From Varroa destructor (taxonomy: Eukaryota > Arthropoda > Arachnida > Mesostigmata > Varroidae), in contig NW_019211457.1 in assembly GCF_002443255.2 (NCBI RefSeq), positions 41,267,126-41,331,125 on the forward strand: DNA of 64,000 nucleotides. The letters are read 5' to 3'. Of the stretch, positions 1 to 11,433 are shown piece by piece (position 1 is the stretch's first letter; each line of letters opens with the position of its first letter). The translations under genes were made by a program, and so were the position numbers. Below the pieces are notes generated by a model. It was not told the origin of the DNA, did not search any database, and saw only the letters and a program-made list of their open reading frames with translations.

Positions 1-3000
1 ATCCCGACGGGAGAGTTCCTCTACTCGGGGCGATAGTAGTAACGATTCCATTGACTTTTTGGTTCTGGAAGAAAAATACGCGGTACTATATAGTTAACCA
101 CTTCGAAAATTGACAAGAAGCTAGATGGCTCAACATACGAATGTATGTAAAATAATTTTAGGAACGTTACTGTTCTTTTCGAAAGGCACCTCCAAATAAG
201 TGTGTATTCCTAAATCAGTGACGATCTTTATCTGACAAACCTGGGTGGAACTCCTGGGCTATCAGCACCGCGCTTTCGTCTTCCCGGTGGACTTGACTTG
301 CCGCCTCCTGAAGTATTTCCCAAACTTGCTACGGCCGCCGCTACGACTCTTCGCGCGTCATAACTTTCATGCTTTTCGCAAAGAGCATATCCTTGAGCAA
401 TGGAGTCGTAGAACCTTTAAAATGGGCACGCAAAAGAGCTTTTAGAAATTCATATATTCTTTAAGTTTCAGTTGTTTTATGTAACTTACTCGAGACTACG
501 TCGTGTGATAATAGGGCATAAGAATAATTATTGAGCATTCTATTATAATCATATGTTGCTATTTATCTAGATGTGTCCTCTTTTTTTAAGAACGCTCAAT
601 CGTTTGAAGTGTTCCACGCAAGTTGAAGCAGCTGAGACGCATGCATTTATGAATCACAAAAAGACCTGGCGCTGGCTATAGTTGGTTCTTATCATTTACA
701 TCGTACCTCGTCTATTATTGTGGGACCAGACTAACCAAAAAGGGTGATGTACATTTAGACTTCACTTTTATGCTTCATCATCCAGAATATGACTTTGACA
801 TCACTATAGAGAAAAAATGACCACTTGGATAATTTTATCTAATGTACACTCCGTTTGCTAATTGTCGCCCAGTGCACGCTATATGCAAGATACATGGATG
901 ATGATAGACTGACTGAAAACAACATACTTTCAATCAAGAGAGCTATGACCATTTGTAACAATACAGATGTATATAGTAGTTGCTCTCAAATGGACACTAT
1001 GCTCTAATATAAATACTTCGCATAATATATTACTCGAGCGATAGAAAGAAACCAGAACTGTATGACTACTTGTGTTTTTTCGCATTCGTATGTTTATGCT
1101 TTAATTATTACAAACAAATGAATCATGAGAACAAAATAGGAGCTGCTGAAATTGTCATGCCCTGGTTCAGCCTGGATTAAATCTGGTTCAGTCAAAAAAA
1201 CATTTTCCGAAAAGGATCATCGTTCCCTTTCTTCTGTTTACGCCGGAAATGAAAAAACAATTCCTCTTTTTCTAGAGCTTCTGACTGTGAATTGAAGTAC
1301 TTAGGTGTAAAGCTTTCAACTATCGTTATTGGTATGACTAATATATGCCGTGAACTGACGTAGATCGTACATAAAAGCGACGCATATTCATGCTATAGGA
1401 CAACCAGGACAATGAGTTGCACATGCAAAGACTAAAGGTACTGTGTACGTTTTGTTTTTGCCAAGTAATACTATCCATATGTCGTGTACTGAACTCGTGT
1501 ACGCACTTCGGTAAATAAACAAGCTTTCAAACGATACAATCGCTGGCGAAATTTGTGCATCAAAATAACTACTAACCAATTTTCGTAGACAATTGCGGAT
1601 TTCGCTGAAAGTTCTCTGTGTAGTTTCTTGAGATCCTCCATGGAACAGCCCTTACGGCAGACGACCACAATGTAAGTACCGTTACCGGACACCTGTTACA
1701 AACACGCATATGCACAACGTTAAATAATACGTACAGCCGTATTTTGCATCTTCTGACACGCAAAAGTGTTAAAGGGTGCATTAGCTATTATTATGATTAC
1801 TGTTATCATTGCTAGCTGTCAATACCTGTGTACAATATAACTGGTGAAACTGATTGGTAAAATTTATAACAACTTACACTTCCCGTTATCGCAGCGCCAT
1901 TAGCCATGGCGCGTTGACGAAGCTGTTCAGGGTCCTCGCCAGCAGCCTCGAACCCACAGAGGAACATTTTCAGCCGTGAAAATACTGGGAGACGAAACTG
2001 CTCGACAATGTCGTTACTTAGCTCAAAGTCAAGACTGGTCCTCTGTTCCCATAAGGCGTCAAGAAATCCTGGTCCTACAACGGGTATTTCGAAGGACCGC
2101 GCCAACTTGTATTGATCACCATAGGCCCATGGAGTCACCAAGAGATCCGCGTCTTGAACGCGTTTTGCAAGTCGGCCACCCAACGCATAGATTTTCGCTC
2201 GATATGTAGTTTGTTCATGTTTAAACACTTGCAAGCAACATTTCTTTCCCAGCAGAATCGTAGTCAACATAGAATGACCCGTGAAAGGAAGTTGTGGGAT
2301 CGCTGTACTGGTTGATAGACTAGCGTCATCTTCACGAGTCGCTGCCTTATTAGCCGCCTTCATGTCACCGTCGCCTTCATGTTCCATCGGCTTTCTGCAG
2401 TCTGAAATACCGCGATGACAGTAGCAAACAGCACCAATTTAGTAGGCCATCTTTAAGACGGTAAGGTAATTTTTCGCGTATATCCAAAGAAGTTATACCT
2501 GCACTGAACTACGGAAACTCCTACAGACTGCATTTGAAACGCGTCTTAGCCAATTATTTGTTTCGCAAACATACCGAAAGAAGACGGCGGGCCAACGTTT
2601 CCTGCGTCATTGGCATTCGGCGAACTTCCTGCAGTAGCGGCTACAGCCCGCTTTATGCAGGTCGGCCCATAGAAAAGTAGAGTGGACAAGCGTGTTTCCA
2701 GTATGTGCGCAAAATCCATGACAACGATGCAACTCCGGTCGTTACCCAACATTTCCAAATCTGTGTATGATTTGAACTCAACTTGAAAACCCATAAGCTG
2801 AAAGCGTCGGATATTGAATGTCATTAATGATTTCCATCACGAATGATGAATGTTAGAATGATGAGTAACTAGAGAGCCTTTGAGGAGTGCTTTGCAAGTA
2901 CGCAGACATGTGCGCAAGCGTAAACGAAATGATACGAACCGTCGTTACCGAGAGCTGCAAGGCATCTAAATGAATGTACCGCTACTTGCGTATAATAAGT

Positions 3001-4547
3001 GTCCAGTGAGATATTGATTTTAATTAGTACTTGTTCTAGGAAAGGTTTCCGCTATAAGCCTTACAGCTAAAATGAAACGTTTGCGCGGAGATGTGCTCTG
3101 TACTGGAGTCCGTCGCACTACCCAGCAAAGTTGAGCCATCCAGCATTTCGAGTACAGCTCTTTGAAAAAGTGAATACCCTTAGATATTAAAATATTGGTT
3201 CTATGACTGCCTATCGTTTTTCCAGACTCAAAATTGCGCGTTGTAAAAAAAAGAAGTAAAACCAATCAACAATGAGTTGCTTATGCTAGGGAATTTCACA
3301 TACAAGGAGAAGCGCAAAAAATTCCAGAAACAATTGTGCACGTGAAAGAATACGATTGCGATAGCTGACCCAAAAAGTTCGTGTCCGCGGTGTAGGATTT
3401 TATAATATATGATTTTATAGCATTTTAAACCGGTAATATATGGTATTTCTGTGAATTAAAGGGATCGTACCAGCAGATGATATAAGCCATATACAGCGTA
3501 TTCATAGTTCTTCTAAACAGGTCCTGAGCATGAGAAAAGTACCACGCTTTCTTGCAAATCTAATCTCTTGGAACAGTTAACGAAGAGAAATCAAGTTAAT
3601 CAAAGCGTGATCAAAGGTTAATCAAAGTTACTATTGTTTTATGCTAAACAAGACGATGCTGACTGCCCAAAAACAGTGCGCGGCGATTAATAGAACTAGC
3701 GACAAGACATAGAGAGCTTACCCTAGTTTACGTTAAGGAGCACCAAAGCGAATCACAAGAAAAATGCCTTCAAAAGTACCTACAGCAGCATTAGACATAG
3801 TAAACGCTCTCCTACAGTCCCAGGTTTTACTATACTGTGTAAATGAGTGGGAAGGCAGCCATGAGGGCACTTCACCTCAACGAGTTGTGAACCTGCTAGA
3901 CCGGGTTTAGGTGTTAAAAAATGTAGAGCCTTGTACTGTAAGAAGAAGATTTTCTGCTGAGCACTGCCTGAATCTCTTCACAAGCACACTATGGTGCAGT
4001 GCTCCATACTATTGAAAAGGTGTAACAAATGGATGTGATGGCAGATAAAATATTTGGTGCTTTTTTTTAATTTGATTATGCCCTCCACAAGCGAGCTTAC
4101 TAGCATGCCGATAAAGTTGCTAGCATTAACCTGATTATCGGTTCTGTTGTATGGCGTTTATCTGAATGATATATGCTTAAATGAGTCGAAATCTAGAATT
4201 AGATCTTGGACAATATAATAATATAACGTACGAAATTAATAATATAACGTACACCGTGTCAATGAAACATTGTTTTTCATGTGTAAGACAATACATTACA
4301 CTCAATACCCATTAGAGATCATACTCAAAATATACCCATTGCACTCAGACAATTGTCCCATCTAAAAAAATAAAGACAAAACATTTCGCACTTCTACAGA
4401 ATCACATGAAGGAAGATTAAACCAAATCGAGCAAACTTGTATTTTGTAATCCTCCTACCTTAAGAGCAATGACAACTTCACGTTGTTCATCATTCTCTCC
4501 TTCAAGAACAACACAGGCACGGGAGATTTCCTCGAGCGACCGCTTCT
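1..4547 (-). CDS. ECT2: ECT2/pebble RhoGEF, N-terminal BRCT half (partial, spliced)
   Basis: Guanine-nucleotide exchange factor that activates RhoA at the cell equator for cytokinesis; its N-terminal BRCT repeats bind centralspindlin. I see six minus-strand exons: 4459-4547 (start of BRCT0, RACVVLEGENDEQREVVIAL), 2575-2797 (rest of BRCT0), 1878-2401 (BRCT1 and start of BRCT2), 1577-1692, 241-414 and 1-64. The last five join in phase: a split GAC codon at 2575/2401, a phase-0 join at 1878/1692, a split Trp at 1577/414, a split Arg at 241/64. Donors are GTATGT, GTAAGT, GTTAGT and GTTTGT. After BRCT2 come a basic GRRKRG stretch (likely nuclear localisation signal) and Ser-Pro sites. Similarity to animal ECT2 is clear by eye across all three BRCT repeats. 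About 30 residues of BRCT0, between 4459 and 2797, and the start exon were not found. The DH and PH domains must lie left of base 1. Introns include 415-1576, in which I see nothing else. Confidence 0.9.
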
Positions 4548-5960
4548 CTGAAAAGGCGGAGTAAGAAAATCTTTATACCGCTTATGTAATCGATTTCCAC
4601 AAACACTTTACTAAAAAAACTTACTGTTACCTAGCCTTAAGGTAAGGTTCTAAATTCATGAGCTACTCAACGAGCTCAGCAATAACAGATGATCATTTAA
4701 CTAGTAAATACGAGTTTTTTGGATAGCTAATAATAGATTTGCTATCTTAAATAAACGCTAGCACATTTGAAGAACAAGGATTACTACTGATTTGCATAAA
4801 GCATTTCATCGAAATTAACTAAACCTGTATACGTCTAGCTTGGGTTCGATGCAAAAAGCTTTTGATCCATGCAATTAGCGATCTAAATTTCATTAAAGAC
4901 GACAAGAGGTTCCCACTAGCAAAGCTTCATTTCATTTGAACGTGCAGATGCGTATCATTTTTTGTTATTTAACCTATTTGATTTGACCAATAGGTGTATT
5001 TGTCGCCTATCCCGTATAGCTAGAACATTTCTTAATCTATACGACAGTTTTTTTCTAGAGCTGTTATTAGATATGGCGAAATATTTCACCATACCATCGC
5101 CGACATAAGTAAACAAAACGTCTTACGCGTATATATGCTAGTACGCATTATAACTTTTTCTAAATATGACACTAGTCTAGATCAAGGAAGGAATCAACAG
5201 TTCAGCAAATTATGCATGTTTACGTGACTTGTTTTAGAACAAGGCTCTTTATTCATGTCGGCTTTTATAATGGGCCCTCGTAAAATGACCACCTGCTCAC
5301 TTCGTTTCCTGTCAAGGCTTTCAGTGAGCCAAACTAAGAAAGAATCCATCTCTGTTTCCTCTATTTTCCCTCTCTCTCTCTCTAGTTTCCTCTCCCGTAA
5401 TAACGCTACGAAGAAACGCATTAGCTGACTTCGATCAAGCACCACGTGACATGATGCAAAAATGAATATGCTTTCACGTTAGAGAAAGCCTCTTAAAAAC
5501 AGAATTGTTCAGTAGTAGCTACTATGTACATTGCAATGGCAATAGCGTTTTAGCTGTTATCAAGTATAATCATAGCTAAAACTGAAACTTTGCTAAACGA
5601 CAGGCCGTGCAATAAATATCGTGACAATAAAAAAAAAAGTTATATGATCTTGATTTTATAACAGTTGTTGTTATTATTAAGTGTTCCTATATATAGTTCT
5701 TCGAGTACATAATAATGACTCAAAGACGAAAACTGGCACCAGGAAAATTGTAGAACGAACTAAGAGACTATGCAGTTCCTAAAGCCAATGATGAGTTGAC
5801 AGCCTCGTCCTCGTCTGCAATTAATTAAGGCCCAATTAATAGCAAAAAAAGTTTTTACACAACTGCTTTTGAATTATAGCTATTGTATCCAAGCTTCATT
5901 AACGCTACCAATTTGAAAATTTGCTTGAAATACATAAAACTTTCGAGGGCTTTTGCTTAG
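4548..5960. other. No supportable gene
   Basis: AT-rich DNA upstream of ECT2, which may hold its undetected first exon. A short CT run lies near 5369-5384. A minus-strand open frame of 83 codons at 5194-5445 overlaps this low-complexity run and looks like chance. A short minus-strand segment ending at 5773, after a good TTGCAG acceptor, could be a terminal exon of an upstream gene, but nothing links to it. Confidence 0.4.
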
Positions 5961-6162
5961 ATGCAGAAACCGGATAGACAAATTTCCTACTGGTCAATTG
6001 CAACATCTGCCAAGTTCAGGTGAGTTTTCCTCTACTAGGTACTGTGATTAGTAATTAACAGGCCCTCCTATCGTGTTCGATGCCGGCCTGGGGGTCGAAA
6101 CACGCACGCTTCTCATAGGTGACATCCGTTTCGGCAGCTCCACACTAAATTACTTCGTCTAA
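5961..6162 (+). CDS. Weak candidate: last two exons of an unknown gene
   Basis: Two exon-like segments on the plus strand, 5961-6019 and 6062-6162. The first follows a TTTTGCTTAG acceptor and ends at a strong GTGAGT donor. The second follows TTAACAG and runs open to a TAA at 6160. The phases agree, giving a C-terminus that contains PPIVFDAGLGVETRTLLIGD and ends in NYFV. The implied intron is only 42 bases, which is very short. No upstream exon was found and I do not recognise the family. It may be chance; the second segment is also GC-richer than its surroundings. Confidence 0.2.
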
Positions 6163-9100
6163 CATAACGCGCTCACATCGAGTACAGTCACACTATTGAG
6201 AAACTCGAGGGTACGGCACAAAAATAATCCGATTTCCCCATAGACATTTGATAAGGACTTCTCGAAAATGGACATTGCTACGATACACACTCGAATTGTA
6301 TTATATGACAACAGGCATCCATCATTATTTCTAAGCGGTTAAACAGATGCGTTAACGTAGTTGTTCGGTATTGTCTTTGTTGATGCCTGTAACAGCAGCG
6401 TAAAATTGCGGCAAGCAGCGAAGGACTCGCGAAGAAAAATGATAAAATTAAGACTAAACATCTGACACATCCTATTCTGGGAAGGCTCACTCTAACACGA
6501 GCTGAGCCAGTCAACCGACCATGTTAAGCACAGATCAAATTTACTGGCGCAACAATTACTCAACAAATCAAGCTAGCTACAGCCAGAAGGCGGCAAAAAG
6601 CTCTGTGTGACAGGCAAAGTCCTAAATTTTCTAGTAAACTGAATTTGCATTTGTCAGCTGATAGAATGAGTGGAAGCAACATTATTCAGGAAATTCGCTT
6701 CTGCAGAAACTCGGCGATCTATCTATGCGTCGAAGCTGTCGGAAAAATGTACGCTAATAGGAAGCCTTGTACTATTACGCGAACTTAGTCGCTACGAAAG
6801 CTGCTTAAATCAATGTCGCGTATAACCCGAATCAGAAATACGGAATTGATGCTCCACAATGATACCTTATAACCCTTTCGAGGCTAAAATATATGCTTAC
6901 AATTCGAAAATAACATGTCGATGGAAGAGCATTTACAAAACCACATGCTGCCTTTATACGGAAGCCAAATTGATCAGAGCGAACAGGAAAGACATAACGA
7001 CACATCTGTGCCCCGAACAATTGTTTGTCCCAAATGAGCCGTTTGCCTTTTCTGTTACTAATGGGTATGCATGCAACGCTTTCCCTACAGAAGTTCGTAA
7101 AAGCTCTGCCACACTAGCATACAGACCACTAAGCACGACAAGTACGACCTAACCTCTTGTATACTCCTAAACAGTAATGCCATGGTTTAATAACGTTTCC
7201 CACTTTCGACTGGATTGTTACACAAGCGCATGTATTGCAATGTATTACTCTCCGGATATTGACTGGCCTCTTGTACTTAGAGGCCACTGTGCTATGTCAC
7301 CCTACTCAAAAAAAAGGGTCCGCATGTCTACACTGTACTGCTAAGGGGGCGTCTGACATGCGTCTGTATTCAGTAGCGATCACTGCAATCATAGGGGATC
7401 CCTTCTCCAATGATTAGAGATCAAAACAAAATGCACGACCATATTGTAGCAACATAAGCTATTTAATGAATAAAAAAATCCATCTATCCTAGTTTTGTGT
7501 ACTAATAGTAAAAAATGAACCGTCAATTAGTATTAGCAGCACTAGTTAGATTCTGCACAGAATTCAATCGATTGAATAACGACATATCTTGCTTGTTAAA
7601 TCAGTACATAACTCGATCGAATCGGTTAGACAGTAAGATCCAAAGTAAGCTTCTTCTAACCCAAGTTTACCTGAGACATCTGAAGCTTTCTGAATGCATA
7701 TAAGCTAATATGTACCCAGCAAAACGCTGGATCCACCATAATGAACATTTAAATGCAATGTTCTACCGCTGAAACGGAATAACCGTCTCCAAGTAACTCA
7801 TATAAACGCTTCGCAGCGACGCAAGTGACTACAGCTGTGCGTCTAGCGATTACGTCTCGCGTAACTGCTCGACTAGTATCCCGCAAACGCGAAAACATTG
7901 AACAACAGAATGTCATATCCTTATCATGGGTTGTAAGAAGTTTCCTGTAAATCGCAAAGTCAGGTAACCACAGGGAAACAAATGTGGTCAAAACCGCCAT
8001 AATCATGTTGCGACAAGATAAAAGTATTATTTTCCGATTGCCAATGCTCCCCCAATCTGCCGTTGTCGCTGAAAAAAGGCGGTACCTTTTACTGCCGGAA
8101 TCATTTTTTTTTACCAGACGATGATACAAAAGCCTGTCTTGGTAGACGCTCGAAAAGTCTGGATAACGTTAGGTCAAGGTGTCTTTTCGCTTCGTTACTT
8201 CCAAAGCATAGTCGCTAGTCGAGTGAAGGTTTCATGACGCCGCAGCTGCACCACAGACAAAAGACGAAAGTTGAAGTTGAATGAAAATTTCAACTCGCGT
8301 CCAATCTCAGTAAAACCTGTGTCGGCCCGGCCGTACAGGGATTCACTAGCACAATGCACTAGATCACTCTGATTTAAATGTATCTTTGTCATAATTTCAG
8401 CACTGGAGTCATTCGCCAATAAGATTTCATTTATATTTTATTTTAAGTCTTCAACACACCTGTACACTAATCCTGCAAGTAGCAAACGTTAACGATCGTT
8501 TCGATTTTCGAATCCATTAGTTACCAATATTGTGGAATAATAGTGCCTAAACAACTAGTGTATATAGGCAGCTTAGCAGGACCCATTTGGTGTATATCAC
8601 ATTATTCTGGGTCAGATAAATTATACTGCATGGGTCGTTCTGACGAATGTTGTTTCCAAATTATATTTTGCATTGCATTTTCGAATTTCTGATTAAGCAT
8701 GCTGCCGCGAACATGCACTCGGTAACATTCTAGGGGATTTTTAAGATACAATACTAAGAAATCACATGCTGTTTGCACAGTACTCGACAGGCTTGCTGCT
8801 GAGGTCATGCCAAAACTGTTTGTAGTGCTGTGATTTCAATCCTTTCTTCATAGATGTCATTAACTTTCAATAAAAAAAAACACGCTACAAAAACACGGGC
8901 GTGAAATTCTACTTTGGTTCCACGATTGCCATCGTTATTTTTAGTTAATTATTACCTTCTCTATAGAGAAATCTTGTCTTAGTCGTTATCATCATAAAAA
9001 GGTACTCAACCACAATATAAAATGTCCAAAGATGTGCTTTATATTAAACACGTTTTTCTCGACTAAGTCGCGTAACGTATTCGTGATTTATATAAATATG

Positions 9101-9660
9101 TGCTTGCTTCATGGATAACTGAATGACCATCATTACTATTGTAAGATTAGTTCCTATAGTGGGAAAGTGGTTAGCTGTTCCGCGAAACCTCTGAAGTATC
9201 TCACAGTCCAAAAAGTTCTCAAGACAACAACTCTTTCTGATTACGTTGTTGTGACAGTGATACGCTATCTTTGTCGGTCGACGTCGAGTGCGGGTGATCC
9301 GTTCTGTGTGTTTTGATGGGGATGAACCCTGGATGAATTAATTATTGCTTTTGCTATTATCGGTTGTTTATGGTAGTAACGGGTATCTATAAATACGACA
9401 CTTATGGAATCTCTCAGCAGCATTTGAATCAACACAAGCAGGATCGGATCAATCGCAACATGACTTGCAATGCTGAGAGTGACCGCGATGGTCGATGCTG
9501 CATAGGTTGAATTGTTAAAGTCTAGATGCCCATTTGTTGCAACAGTCTATCTGATCGCATACTTATCTAGTTTACACTAACCGGGCGAATCGGGCTTTGC
9601 TTTATAGTAGTACGTATCATGTACCATGTGACGCGTACCAATGCATCAATATAAGCTTTT
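6163..9660. other. No supportable gene; several unlinked open frames
   Basis: Three minus-strand open frames at 7749-8129, 8195-8419 and 8602-8808 lie next to each other in somewhat GC-richer DNA and read protein-like. I could not join them by splice phase or match them to a family, and frames of this length are expected by chance. The rest is AT-rich with no recognisable gene, tRNA or repeat. Confidence 0.35.
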
Positions 9661-9669
9661 GTAAAATGA

Positions 9670-9741
9670 TATATATATATATATATATTAAAGCTATAGA
9701 TGATGAGCTATATATATATATATATAAGCTATAGATGATGA
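9670..9741. repeat. TA microsatellite with duplicated 16-bp flank
   Basis: Two TA runs, about 9670-9688 and 9710-9726, are each followed by the same 16-bp segment (aagctatagatgatga) at 9691-9706 and 9726-9741, a period of 35 bases. It looks like a local tandem duplication by slippage at a TA microsatellite. Confidence 0.9.
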
Positions 9742-10960
9742 AATCAACTACTTAAACGTTGGACACTCGAGCAGGCATTAATTTCGATTGCGGAACTGCG
9801 GTTGTTGTCCGACAATCTCGCAAACCAGCAAGCTGTTTTAAACCTGACCGCAACCGATTGATTATTCCAGCAAAAAGACAGCCATTAATGGCCAAGCAAG
9901 AAGATTATTTACTACAGTGAGACGGCTCTATTAACTGTAGTAAAAGCAGTGGCAGCGGATCAATAACGAAAGCTAACCGCGGGAGCTGACTGTTTTTAGG
10001 TCAGCTGACTCAATCGATGAAAACGATTTCAAGACAGCGGGCAAGAAGGGTCAATACTTTGCTTATTCACTCCAGAAAGAAAAGACGCCAGACATGAGAG
10101 GCCCCCGATCTCCGAAGGCTACTTAGATAAATGCCCGAAAGGCACATGCTGCGTTAGAAGCCCCCATACAGCAACTGGGCTCTAGAGAAAAGTTATTTCT
10201 TACCTTTTCTTGGCTGGAGTACTTCATATGAAATTCTTACGGTGAAAAAGAACAGATACCTAAACGATGTTTAATATATTTATGTATTTTAGTGAAGAAC
10301 CGTACAGGATAAGGTGTGAGAAAAATGAAATGAATTTTGCTGAGGTTACTTGTGCGACACGCTAATCGCTAAGTAGATGATTTATTACAGACCTAATGAT
10401 CCGTCTAATAATCATCGACTTCACAGATTCTTGTGTAAATCAGTATAAGTGACTTTACAAGCAAACGTCGACCACTCTGATACTTGCACGCTGCTTTGAT
10501 TTTTGTCTAACAAAAGCATAAGGTAGACCAGCGTACTGCCTTGCTATTCGATTTCAATTACACAGTAAACTGTAGCTAGTCCAATAAGTAGAACAGAGTC
10601 ACTTACAAAGACGTGATTGTTGGTTTCGTATACATATTAAGATAAATAGCATATTTAAGAGCTTTTTGTTTTAATTTAAAAGCACATAAAATTGCTAATG
10701 CGGTATATAAACTGGAAGTTCATAGGATGTCACAGGCAAATCAGGCGGACGTAGAAATTTTCTCACTAGTTGGCATTGAATAATGATTTTCAGTACGTTA
10801 GAACATTCTCCTTCATTTTTTATACCTTTTCCTTTTGCCCAAATGTTCTGGCAGCTTCTGGATATCCATAGACCGACTAATGGTGTAATCGTATGTGTTT
10901 TTCTATCAAATTCGAACTAATTCGATAGTGCGGTACACTTCTCTACGAGCAACCTAATAT
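9742..10960. other. No supportable gene
   Basis: Mixed-composition DNA. A minus-strand ATG at 10225-10227 is followed after eight codons by a GTAAGA donor (intron from 10203 downward). This resembles a short first exon, but no second exon or TATA box accompanies it, so it is not called. Confidence 0.35.
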
Positions 10961-10964
10961 AAAG

Positions 10965-11433
10965 CGCCGAAAGTAGTAATCCCTAATCAGATAGACTTAG
11001 ATTGGAGGAACGAGCGCATTCAAGTTGGATGATTCTTTGCCCAGTCAAGAAAGCAATGAGGCATAACGATGTGATCTAGAACTATCGTCAAGTAACCATC
11101 CTCTGTACTTTAGATTGCCATGCCAACGGTCCTTGAGCCTCTTGAGGAACTCGAAATAGCTGGTTTCATTTATCGTTTCATCTTCAGCGAGTATCTCGTA
11201 GAATCATATGCCTTTGATATCCACTGCAACTACTACTATCCTTTTTGTCACAATTTACTCGACACTACCATTGAACTCAACTTCTCTGCATAACAACAAC
11301 ACTGTCTTGCCTCGTCCCTTTGCAGCTGGTAATAAAGATTGAACGATGCCTTGTCGATGACGATTATATGCTCCACACGAGTCTTTCGTTGATTAAGGCT
11401 CCACGCTTCAGGCGTGGAATACGTTACACGCAT
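10965..11433 (-). pseudogene. Decayed Tc1/mariner-like transposase
   Basis: Read on the minus strand, 11433 to about 11250 encodes VEHIIVIDKASFNLYYQLQR, like the segment around the first catalytic Asp of Tc1/mariner/IS630 transposases (hydrophobic run, then Asp-Glu-x-x-Phe-Asn; here the Glu is Lys). A frameshift near 11250 leads to IVVVAVDIKGI, then a stop, then FYEILAEDETINETSYFEFL, a run with the look of the family core (...EN-x-x-x-FL-x-x-L). Next comes LLDDSSRSHRYA, resembling the second catalytic Asp (usually DNARPH). Lower in the same frame VPP and RDYYF recall the usual PPYSPDL-x-P-x-DY-x-F motif. At least three in-frame stops plus the frameshift mean it is inactive. Terminal inverted repeats were not located. 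The family is inferred from motif order only; the exact lineage is uncertain. Confidence 0.5.

Noticed and set aside
7749..8808. Three adjacent minus-strand frames of 68-126 codons
   Set aside because: Length is within chance expectation for this base composition, splice phases could not be linked, no family match.
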